Shown here one piece after another: positions 11,069 to 21,674 of a stretch of DNA of 64,000 bases (the first letter of the stretch is position 1; each line of letters starts with the position of its first letter). Made by a program: the position numbers and the translations under genes. Below the pieces are notes generated by a model. It saw only the letters and a list, made by a program, of their open reading frames with translations, searched no databases and was not told the origin of the DNA. The stretch is from Spinacia oleracea (taxonomy: Eukaryota > Streptophyta > Magnoliopsida > Caryophyllales > Amaranthaceae), in NCBI RefSeq assembly GCF_020520425.1, contig NC_079487.1:7053501-7117500 (forward strand), in the 5' to 3' direction.

Positions 11069-13916
11069 GCCTACATGGGTTTAGAACATCAAACAATATA
11101 ATATCAATAGCCACTTGAAAGTCCTTTGAATATTGTGTTCTCCTTGAAGCACTTGTAAAGTCTTCTAAGAGATGTCTATTCTTTAAAGCCACTTCTAAAG
11201 TCCTTAAAGAATAAGTGTTTGGATTTTCTAAAGAACTTCAATAATCCTCCGGAATGTCCGTTTATGTTTGTTGTTTGCCTCAAAGACTTTCGAGGTCTAT
11301 TTTCTCCCACTTGTCATTTTGGAAACGAATCTCCAAAGGGACATTAATTCGAGCAAACAAACATTGTGTTCTCAAAAATCCGTGGTAGAAACAATACCCT
11401 TGTGTCTCATTTGAATAAATCACAATGAAACATATATCTATTCTTGGGCCTTAGTTTGTCGAATGACAAACACTAAGCTCCCACTGAGTTTAGCAACTCT
11501 TTAGATATATATTATTGAAAAAGATATTCTGAAATTACTTTTCGATAGCTTTGACGAATTTGGTTTAGTTTGGTGGTAGTTGAGCATTTTGTTTTAGAAA
11601 TTACAGGAAAAGTCTTTATGATTCATCATTGATCAAGTCAAATTGACTTCGATCATTCCAACTTAGATATGCCATATCTTATGGAGCTAGATCGTGAAAT
11701 TACAATCATTGATGATCATTTTTGGTCTTAAAGTAATCATCGTCATGATCTAACCTAGATATTTATGATTACTTGCCAGTGGATTTTATGCTTCTGAATC
11801 TTTGAACTAGCCAAACATATTCAAACTTATATCACTTTGAGTAAATAAACCAATATTAACTCAAATCTAGGTGAAATAATAAAGTCATAAAATCTTTATT
11901 TAGCTTTGAACTCTATTGTCTAGGCATTCTAACAATAGTTCATATCTTTTGTTACTTTCAACAAGTAAGAGTAACTCGTCTTGAATGATCTAGAAATCAA
12001 TCAACTTTCAAAAGTCCATCAAAAAAGAGATTTTAAATGTTAACTTGTTGACATGGTCTAAGTAACAATGCCAAAGTTTAGTGGAACTCAAATCAAGAGT
12101 TTGATTTGAACCTAGTAAAGTTCTTATTGTTAAAGAGTTGTTTGTTTTAATCAAGCACATTGACTCAACCCGTAAATGACCATTTCCACAAACAAACTTA
12201 GGTATGCTGATTATGGAAAGAAATAGACACTAAGTTCCAGCCTTTGAAAGGACTTAAAACAAACTAGATGACCCTACAACTAATGTAGCATTGCCATGCT
12301 TCATTTATCACTTGTAGGCCATTAGTGTAGCCTAGCTTCCATTGTTTGAGTTATTACCGAAGTAAGAACCTCAAGCGGTATATGATACCTAGGAAGTTTG
12401 ATTGCTAGGTTACTTTTTCTTTAAAAATAAACTTATAGGTAGAAACGGAATCGTAAATTCCTTTCATTTGTTCCCTGTTTTCCTATTTCTTGTACCCTTT
12501 CTTATAGTCTTAAGAATTGACTTCTAGTGTTGACTTTTATACTTTGTTAGACATGTCCAATGTCACTCCAACAAGGTTCTTACCATTTTAATTATGTTGA
12601 ATATTCTGTTTCAACTAGATGATCTTACCAGAAGCTTCTAAAGTTCTCTAAGCATCGATCTATTCGAATGTCTAGGGACTAGACACATTCGAGAATTAAA
12701 TGGACAAAGATATTAGGTTGTTAACCATTGGTAAAGCTGAGCGTTTAAACTCAATGCTTTATGAACTCAAAACTACATTGTATTTTGAATTCACAAGCAC
12801 CAATCGGTTTGCCATTCGACCTTGATACTCGAAAACAACCATAAAAGTCGCTATAAGAAATGTACATTTTAAATTGCTCACTTTCTCTCATTTCCATGAA
12901 TCGTTCTTGGATACAATACCAATCGAGGAAATTTACTGTTACCTTTCTAAAAGGATTTATTGCAGTGCAAGATATTTAATTATAAACAATAATTAAAACA
13001 TACATTGAAGCATGCAAAGTCTAAACATTTATCATGAGTAATAACTTGAAAATTAAATCAATCATGGAATTTAAACAAGTTATTGGCATTTTATTCGAAT
13101 TTATTGTTCCGGCAGGTGTGAATAAAATGATTCCAAGATCCTTAAATCATTGAAGAATTAAGCACTTTATGTATTTAGACTCAATTCTAAAATATTTTAG
13201 GTAAGCAAAACCTTTGCTAATAGTCTATAAACTACTCTTGGTTGATAGGTACGTCTAAGAACTTATTAGGTAAACCTATCCCGTTTGCCACAACATAAAA
13301 GGACTCCTTACTTATATCGTTGAGTTTCACCAAAACTAACATGCACTAGTAGAAAAACATTCATTTGAGGCGTCACTTTTATATTCATTTGCGGCGTTTT
13401 TGGCGTAGCAGCAAATAGAGTGGCAGCAAATGAATAGGATTGATTTGCGGCGTTAAAAAACGCCTCAAATGAATAATTCATTTGCGGCGTATAGGCAGAA
13501 AAACGCCTCAAATTAATAGTATTGTTAGGCGGCGTTTTCTACCTAAACGCCTCAAACATTGTAAAATTGCGGGAGAATAAACGCCGCCAATAATGTGTAA
13601 TTCTTTTTTTTATAAATAATTTCTTTTCTGTATTCAACAAACCCAAAAAAGTAGAACCTGTACTCACGCCACATTTATACAATGTCCAAAAGTATCGTCA
13701 ACAACCAATAACTTCCAAGAAACTTTGATTTTTACATATAATACCACCATCATATGTTTACAAAAATAATCCAACTAAATGGTTTCAAGTTGATCATAAC
13801 TATATCTTTTACACTTCGTACGTTACAAATTCACACCAAAAATATAATAAGGCAATTGTATATGATTTCAATAGCAGGAAACATCCACAAAAAGAGATCG
13901 ATGAAGTGTTAATTAT

Positions 13917-16900
13917 CTACACAAAATGTTCGGTGAAGTATGATGCCCATGTGTCTCGTATTTCAGCAATTTGCTCATCGGTGAAAGGATCTCCACTTAG
14001 TGATGGGCAAACCTAAAAAAATAATATATATCATAAAATAAGTTATCTTCGGTTAGATCTAAAAACAACTAGCAAAATAGAAAATAACAAGTGTTGGTTG
14101 TTTTCGCTCCCAACTCTGAACTAATGAAGCTAAATAGGTATTCTAAACCCTTTACATGTTCAATATATTTAGTATTAGGTTTCTAAGACTCATTCCCATC
14201 TACTTTGGTCAAGTTATGCACATTTAAGGCTCGTTTGTTCGTTATATGACATATTTTGACTATAAGGGTTATCTTCGCTCAACTTTCAACTAATGAAGCT
14301 AAATAGGTTTTCTAAACAATGTAAATGTTTAATATACTTAATATTATGATGATAAGACTCATTCTCATCTACTTTTGTCTAGTTATGAACATTTAAGGCT
14401 CGTTTGATCGTTATAGGACATATTTAACTTTAATGGTTGTTTTCGCTCCCAACTCTCAACTAATGAAGCTAAATAGGTATTCTAAATCCTTACATGTTTA
14501 ATATACTTAGTATTAGGTTTCTAAGACTCATTCTCATCTACTTTTGTCAAATTATGCACATTTAAGGCTCACTTGATCGTTAGAGGACATATTTTGACTA
14601 TAATGGTTGTTTTCGCTCCCAACTCTCGACTAATGAAGCTAAATAGGTATTCTTAACCCTTTACATCTTTCATATACTTAGTATTAGGTTTCTAAGACTC
14701 ATTGTCCTCTACTTTTTCCAAGTTATGCACATTTAAGGCTCGTTTGTTCGTTATATGACATATTTTGACTATAAGGGTTAACTCTCAACTAATGAAGCTA
14801 AATAGGTATCCTAAACAATTCAAAAAAATTTAAATGTTTAATATACTTAATACTAGGATGATAAGACTCATTCTCATCTACTTTTGTCAAGTTATGCACA
14901 TTTAAGGCTCGTTTGATCGTTATAGGACATATTTTGACTATAATGGTTATTTTCGCTCCCAACTCTCAACTAATGAAGCTAAATAAGTATCCTAAATAAT
15001 TTAAATGTTTAATATACTTAATATTAGGATGATAAGACTCATTATCTCTACTTTTGTCAAGTTATGCGCATTTAAGGCTCGTTTGGGATCAAAAGCCGAA
15101 GACTTCAAGTCACGCTTTACTGGTGGCCCTGGTCTTCCTACAGAATGTCTGCACAATCATACCCAAGGCTGTTTAATGTTTATACATTACATTACATACA
15201 ACTTAATCATCAACTAACCCATATTTTCCTACATATAAATACATTATGTTCAAATATATATCAAAACAGATGACTGAGAAGCAAACAAGGGCATGAACTG
15301 ATACAGAAGTAGAGAAATATGCTTAGAAAAGGGCAAATTCTGTAATAAACTACCTTATTCCTAGCTGCAAGTTGAGCATCAACTCGAAATTTTTATGCCC
15401 CCTGCAGATAGTCTCCTCTTGCTTCTTGATGGTCTTTGGAAGTAGGATAGGTCGAAAGTTTCGTGGCATGGAACTATCCAAACGGTCTCCACTTCTCCGA
15501 TTTAAACCATTAGCAGAACCATCATGACCAAAATCCCAAGTTCCTGCACAATCATACCCAAGGCTGTTTAATGTTTATACATTACATTACATAAAACTTA
15601 ATCATCAACTAACCCATATTTTCCTACATATAAATAACATTATGTTCAAATATATATCAAAACAGATGAATGAGAAGCAAATAAGGGCATGAACTGATAC
15701 AGAAGTAGAGAAAGAAGCTTAGAAAAGGGCAGTTGCCCTTAGACCTTCACAAGTCAATGCAATAGCTTTACCAGGGAAGGGATGGTCAATCAGCATTTAG
15801 GAATTGCAAGGAATTGAAAAGCACCAACAACTAGGCAAACAGCCAAACGGCTGCCCCTAGTTTATCAGATCTAACTCATTAAGCCAGCACTAATGCATCG
15901 GAAATGCATGCTTCGAACGGTTTAGGTAACACAATTTGCAGATCAACATGATTGATTATTTGTATTTCTTACTACCTCATTGTCATTATTAAAAGGTTTC
16001 TGACAAAATGATGTTCTCAGAAAATGTTCATGCCTAAATTTTCTACAAAAGCATTGCTGCATTTAGTGCGAAATTCAAGATGAACAACATAACTAGCAAC
16101 ACTAAGAATTGAGATCAAGGTCAACAACATCATCAACAACAACAAACAAAATCTTCCAACAGTAAGCATCTATCAAGCAACAGTTAAGTTAAGTTCAGTA
16201 CTTCAGTTTAGTGTCAAAACCCCACATTTGAAACATCAACCAATCAAGTTTATCAATTAAAATTAAAAAGATGAAGATGAAATATGAAAATTTCAAAGTA
16301 GCCCTTACAATAGGTTTTGTCTGGATTTGCAGTTCACTTCGTTAGGTGGAAGAGCAAGTTGTTCTTCTTCTTTCAGCTCAGGCAAGAACTCATTTGGGTG
16401 GGATAGGTCATATCCCTTCACTTTCTTTTTTCGTCTTATTGCACTCTTTCTCTTCTGGAAAATAAATAATCAAATCCCAAGTGACCAAATGTGACATTAA
16501 TAAGTAAAAAAAAAACCTTGTAAAAAAGAAGTCGAAATATTCAGATGCACGTTGCAAGTTTGTGTATAAGAAATTAACGGAACGAGAATTTACCTTCTGA
16601 GTTGTCTTCTTAGCATTTAAGGTTGCAATGGTCTCCCTGATTCTGCACTCATTCCAAAACAAAACAAGAAAATATAAATATTCAATTCAACAATTACAGT
16701 AAAATCCAAACCATTAAGTAGAATTTCAGCAAAACAGAAAGCAACAACAGCAAGCAACAGCAGCAAGCAGATCAACCACAACAACTATTAAGCAGATCAA
16801 AACTTAGCTAAATAGCAGATCAGAGAACAACCTAAGCAAACCACGTGGGCACACTACCTAGCATGACAGCATATGAAAACCCAAATGTAACCCAAGAACG

Positions 16901-17345
16901 AATTCAGTCCATGTGGACACACTACCTAGCATAAAACGAATCTAATTCAACCCTAGACTAACCTAGCATGACACGAATTTAATTTCAGGCAACAACATTG
17001 TTCTTAAAAGGGGACTAAAAATATCAAAACATATCTTGCATAATGAATATGAGGTTGCAACAGCCTCCGTGTTTCTTCAGAAGACAGCACATCAAGAAGT
17101 TTAATTTAAAATTCACCTTGTGAATTATATTCTTAGCACTTGAGGTTGCAACAGCCTCCATGATTTCTGCACTCATTTCAAACCAAACCCAGAAAATATA
17201 AATAAACAATTCAACAATTAAAGTAAAACCCACAAAATTAAGTAGAATTTTAGCAAAGTAAAAAAGATGTCTTACTGGAAAACAAAACTCGTGTTTTTCT
17301 CAAATTTGCGCTCCTCTTTCTTGGAAGCACCTAAACTATATCAAA
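13917..17345 (-). CDS. Multi-exon gene carried by CACTA-2, product unrecognised (model incomplete)
   Basis: Minus-strand exons with good borders: about 17280-17335 (ASKKEERKFEKNTSF), about 17118-17168 (MEAVATSSAKNIIHK), a similar exon about 16595-16643 (IRETIATLNAKKTTQK), 16309-16454 (starts KRKSAIRRKKK, a basic nuclear-signal-like run, then GYDLSHPNEFLPELKEEE), 15354-15543 (RSGDRLDSSMPRNFRPILL), one starting at 15148 (HSVGRPGPPVKRDLKSSAFD), and a last exon 13917-14012 ending TWASYFTEHFV and a stop. Phases agree between the 16595 and 16309 exons, between the 15354 and 15148 exons, and into the last exon. The join between the 16309 and 15354 exons is unresolved. Two exons look like duplicates of each other. 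It may be the element's own DNA-binding/transposition protein or a captured gene; I recognise no named domain. Confidence 0.45.
14097..15087 (-). repeat. About six tandem copies of a 165-175 bp exon-end plus intron unit
   Basis: The phrase CACATTTAAGGCTCG recurs near 14218, 14388, 14560, 14722, 14897 and 15068, with TTCGCTCCCAACTCTCAACT between copies. Read on the minus strand, each unit contains the end of an exon (ALNVHNLTK in the copy joined to the exon at 15148) followed by a GTAGA-type donor. The array therefore multiplies a splice donor with its intron start. Copies differ by small substitutions and indels. Confidence 0.8.
15151..15731. repeat. Direct duplication of about 190 bp in CACTA-2 introns
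   Basis: Bases 15151-15343 and 15546-15731 are near-identical, from GCACAATCATACCCAAGGCT to GCTTAGAAAAGGGCA. Each copy lies just upstream (on the minus strand) of an exon with an identical TGTGCAG acceptor. An exon-plus-intron duplication inside the carried gene would explain both. Confidence 0.85.
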
Positions 17346-17514
17346 TTTGCAGACGAAATTAGATATACGAAATTACCTAACCTCAAATTCGAAATTTTTT
17401 GAAGGTTTCTTTATGCGAAAAATTAAAATTGATAATTAGGGTTTTATGCTTCAGCGGGAGAGAGGAGAGGAGAGAGCAAGAGAAAAATAATTCGATAATT
17501 CATGTAAATTGAAA

Positions 17515-17599
17515 GGGTAATTGAAAGGAAAACCAGCAAAGAGGGTAATTGAAAGGAAAACCAGCAAAGAGGGTAATTGAAAGGAAAACCAGCAAAGAG
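17515..17599. repeat. Three tandem copies of a ~30-bp unit in CACTA-2
   Basis: GGGTAATTGAAAGGAAAACC followed by AGCAAAGAG is repeated three times without interruption, in the presumed 5' region of the carried minus-strand gene. No function is evident. Confidence 0.85.
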
Positions 17600-18033
17600 G
17601 AGGAGGAAGGGTGAGTGAAAGCATCATTTACCTTAAGTAAGAACGGCGGTGGTGGAGATGAGTTCGAAGGCTAATGACGGTGGATATGAATCTTAAGCTT
17701 CACTTTTCCCGGCGAGATTTGATGGTGAACCCGGCGAGATTTGATGGTGAAGAAAATGGAGGTCAGAGTCGGACCTAGTTTGAAGGAAGAAGGAGGAGCT
17801 TTTGTCTACCGACGAGAACCCAAAGAAAGAATTAAGCGTGGGTGATATTTTGTCGAGGACATAACACTGCGGCGTTAAACAAAATGACGCCGCTAACTAA
17901 TTATTAGCATTGATTCGAGGCGTTATAGTTACAACTAACGCCGCCAATGAATCTTTTATCATTTAATTATAGGCGTTTTCAAATTAACGCCGCTAAGTCA
18001 TAGCAGCAAATTAATATTTTTCTACTAGTGATG

Positions 18034-20343
18034 TACTCAAAATTATTTGTGTACCTTACCCCTTTAGGATCAATAAGTAACACCTCGCTATGGCGGAAAA
18101 CTATTACTAAGATTGATATAAAGGTTATCCAAGTAAGTGTTATTTTGGCATGGCACCTTTTAACTCAATTTTTAAAGTTTGGAACTTAAGGCTCTTACTA
18201 TGTTGGTTAGATTTTAAGTGAACTAAAATCCTTAATCATGCAACATAATCAAGCCATAATCTCATGCATAATTAAGACATATTTAAAGCAATAAATAACT
18301 TAAAGCATGCATAAGATATAAATGTGATCTAGTATGGCCCGACTTCATCTTGAAGCTTCAACTTCAAAGTCTGTCTTGAAAATGGATTGGAAACTCGGTC
18401 TTGAATTTCACCATGGGAGGTGCCATTTTCTTCAAATAGGATAAGCTATAATTTAAACTAATTACAACTATTTGATGGTACGCATACCATTTTAAAGCAA
18501 TAAAACTTTGGTACTTTAGACCAATATTACATTCAAATTAATGGTGCGCAGACCATATTTTCTATCCTATTTGGGCCATACTAGTCACTTTCCATAACCT
18601 ACAAAACAGTACATTTACAATATACCATTCACCCATTCATTTATCAATGAATGGCCCACATAGCTGGTTAGCAGAACATATTATGCATCACATAAATATT
18701 TGCATCAATTAATCAAGGCTTCCAATAATCTACCAATTATTTAATCCTTATTAATTCTAATCAAGTTGTTTTAACCTTAAAGGAATGTAGACCTAATCAA
18801 GAGTTTATGACTAAAACGCTCCCACTTAAACCAAGAAATTTACATGCTTTACCAATTTTAAACATAAAATTGTATTTCCTAGTCTAACCAGAAACATAGA
18901 AATTTAATTAAAATTTAAAGCTGATATAAATTATTATTTGAATCCTTTCATTTATTTTCACTTTATTAAATTAATTAATTTAAATTTAATCAAGGTTTTA
19001 ATTTTAGTAAAATAATTAGTATAAATAAAATTTATAATAATTAAATTATTCAAAATTAAATTCCGAGAAAAAAATTATATTACGAACTTTAAATTTAATT
19101 AAAATCGTTTCTCCAACTGAAAATCAAAATTAAATTAAAATGAATCAATCGGGTCAAGACGAGGCCATGGGCTTGTGCCCATGCCCCGTCGAGTCCACGA
19201 GGCAGCATCGCCCCACTCGAGTGATCGCATAGCAAGGCACGAGAAGCCACGCGCAAACGCAGCAAGCCAAGCAAGCCACGCTTGCGCGCAGCAGCTTGCT
19301 CGATGTGTCGTAGCATTGCTGGCTGGGCGAGGCAGCGCTCGCTGGGCGAGGCTTCCTTGCTGCCCGCGCTGCGGCCTGCTTGCTTGGTGCCTTGCCTCTC
19401 GCCCCATCCGCCCATGCACGTCGCAGCACTCGACGCAAGGCAGGGCTACTGCCTTGTGCTCTCGTGCGACACGCTTGCTCGCTTCATACGTACCGCATGG
19501 GCGACGAGCTCCCTTGCTCGTCGTCGCATGCCCGCACTATACAACCCCCCTTAAGGGTAACACTTAGCGTCCATTGCTTTGTGCGTGCAAGATTCGTGAG
19601 CGGTTTTTATAAAAATCAAAACTTTATAATTTAAATTTATAGAAGAATTAATAAATCATATTAATTTCATAAATTTAGGGCGAAAAATCGAAAATTTATT
19701 ATTCAAATTAATTTCCGATCAAGTTTATTTTCATGGATTCAAATCTAGGTCATAAAAATTTAAAATTTTCCAAATTTAAAAAATTTCATGGTGTTTTTTA
19801 ATCATGGATTCCTAATAAAATTGTCAATTAATTATGAAAATCAAATCAAATTCTAAAATATTCGAATTTCAACAAATTAATTACAATTAAAAATTAGGTT
19901 GTATAATTAACAAGCTTAGGCATTAAAATTGTTAAACATATACAGTAGGTCAATCATAGATTCAAGATTTACAAACAAGAATCGCAAATATTTAATTTAA
20001 CATATTAAAAATTACAAATTTTGCATTCAAAAACTAAAATTTCCGAAAAGTCATAGTTAGGCTTCGAATTTGGGAATTCTGGGTTCGGCATCAAATCTAT
20101 GATTTTAGTCAAAATTTTAAAACGCCGTTTACATGCGAAATTCACTATAAAATTATACGATTCCGACCATTATTGACTAAACTGCCGAAAATTCTGCGAA
20201 CATATAATTAAAAAATCGCACGAATTTGCAATTAATTACAAAAAATCGAAATTAATCACCCTTTTAATTCAATGCAAATTTATAAAATTTAACCATGTTA
20301 ACTATAATTGATTATGGAATTAATTAGAGGCTCGTGATACCAC
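18034..20343 (-). other. Untranslated leader of element A with a GC-rich block
   Basis: This matches the leader of the intact relative (25841-28260) in reverse. It is AT-rich except for about 19140-19560, a sharply GC-rich stretch. Apparent open frames there occur on both strands and in several phases and reflect base composition, not genes. The primer-binding site lies at the right end (inverse of TGGTATCACGAGCC). Confidence 0.8.
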
Positions 20344-21674
20344 TGTTAGGTTATGACAAATATAAAGCATATATATTTCATGAGAAAAAACCATAAAGCC
20401 AGGAATCCAAATTAATTGCCACATAACAATTAGCATAATTTAGGATGCATACATTTGTAGCGTGCCCTCCCTAGCTGCTCCCGAACCGAACAAGAACAAG
20501 TTTAGGACTCCAAGTGTAGTCCCTCCATAGATAATCCACAGCACGTTCGGATCCGCCTTAGATTTAATTAAATAGGATTCAACCTAAGGTTTTAAGTTAT
20601 TCGAATATAATTTGTGGCAAACTATTAACTTTAGTTTTAACCTTAAAACTATATGAATACTTGACTTGATTGATTATAAATTGTGAATGCCATCACCTAT
20701 TTATATGGTAGGATTATCGGAACTAGAAACCTACTAGGATTCAATTAATTCCGGAATCGGAAATATTAAACATTTGTTCGAAACGGAAAATAATTCCGGA
20801 ATCTGAAATATTAAATATTGTTCGAATCGGAAATGAATTCCGGAATCGGAAAATTAATCGGAAGCGCGTCGTACGAAATGAACATCGGACGAGCTTGCTA
20901 GACGCAAGGCCCATCACGAACTCAGGCCTGCGCCTAGCAAAGCCCGCGCGCAGCAAGACAAACAAGCAGCCCGCCAAGCACCGCAAGGCCCAGCCAAGCA
21001 ACACGCAAGGCCAGGCCCAGCGAGGCCAGCAGGCTGGCACGCCCAAGCGTGGGCTGCAGCGCTGCTGGGCCGAGCTATACGCGCGCGCGCGCCCAACGTC
21101 CTTCGTGGGTTGTGCGTGTGTGTGCGTTGAGTTCGTGCATGCATCGAATCCTTAAGCGTTTAGGACTAGTTCGATTAAAGATTATTTTCCTAAAACTACT
21201 AGAGTTAGTTGTTGAATTAAACACTAACTTAATAGATTTAATTAGTATCTAATTCTAATAAGATTAGGTTAATTAAATCCTAGTAGGTTTCTAGTTCCGA
21301 TGATCCTACCCTATAAATAGGTGATGGAAATCACAATTTATAATACATCAATTCAAGTATTCATATAGATTTAAGCTAAAAACTAAATTCAATAATTTGC
21401 CACAAATTATAATCGAATAAACATAAAACCTTAGGCTAAATTCTAGTTAATTGAATCTAAGGCGGATCCGAACGTGATATGGACTATCTACGGAGGGACG
21501 ACACTTGGAGTCCTAAACTTGTTCTTTGTTCGGTTCGGGAGCAGCTAGGGAAGGCAAGCGTCACATGTATGTATCCTAAATTATGCTAATTGACTATGTG
21601 GCAATAAATTTGGATTCCTGACTTTATGGTTTTTCCGCATGAAATATATGTTTTATATTTGTCATAACCTAACA
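20344..21674. repeat. Two LTR pieces of one subfamily in head-to-head inverted order
   Basis: Bases 20344-20750 are an LTR end on the minus strand (the 5' LTR end of element A, next to its primer-binding site). Bases about 20750-21674 are an LTR part on the plus strand ending CATAACCTAACA. The outer ~420 bases of each are inverse copies of one another and share variants not seen in the element at 24479, such as GCAATTAATTTGGATTCC-type sequence. They meet at AATTAATTCCGG, inside the minisatellite region of the plus-strand piece. A GC-rich block lies at about 20890-21130. Confidence 0.75.

Larger units (their letters stand above)
7730..13060 (-). pseudogene. Gag-pol remnant of Copia element A
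   Basis: Decayed polyprotein on the minus strand, alignable by eye with the intact relative at 28629-32615: RNase H side near 7740-8300, reverse transcriptase near 9050-9250 and just after 10623, integrase C-terminal side near 11225-11400, gag side toward 13000. It has very many breaks. It is interrupted by a solo LTR and contains three 54-bp tandem copies at 10907-11068. A fossil only. Confidence 0.75.
13344..18030 (-). mobile_element. CACTA DNA transposon 2
   Basis: Termini are CACTAGTAGAAAAA and the inverse TTTTTCTACTAGTG. The flanking duplication is ATG (13341-13343 and 18031-18033). Length is 4,687 bp. Subterminal repeats carry the motif GCGGCGTT or AACGCCGC at both ends (13370-13590 and 17870-18005), quite unlike those of CACTA-1. 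The interior holds a multi-exon minus-strand gene, a tandem array at 14097-15087 and duplicated intron segments. The element is inserted in the untranslated leader of Copia element A, whose sequence resumes exactly after the duplication. No transposase catalytic core was recognised, so whether it moves itself is open. Confidence 0.92.
1..20750 (-). mobile_element. Copia LTR retrotransposon A, old, broken, with three nested insertions
   Basis: Minus-strand element of the same family as the element at 24479-34841. Its 3' LTR runs off the left window edge (1-157, then 6605-6936). The polypurine tract lies at about 6937-6960, the polyprotein remnant at about 7730-13060 and the leader at 13060-20343. 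The primer-binding site, complementary to initiator tRNA-Met, is at about 20330-20343, and a 5' LTR piece follows at 20344-20750. Without the inserted DNA the internal part is about 7.3 kb, close to the 7.6 kb of the intact relative. Many breaks make it a fossil. The insertions are CACTA elements at 158-6601 and 13344-18030 and a solo LTR at 9214-10622. It is the oldest member of its family here, since everything else sits inside it. Confidence 0.88.

Noticed and set aside
19095-19634. Open frames around 100-130 codons on both strands
   Set aside because: Same explanation: GC-rich leader block of element A, no conserved frame.
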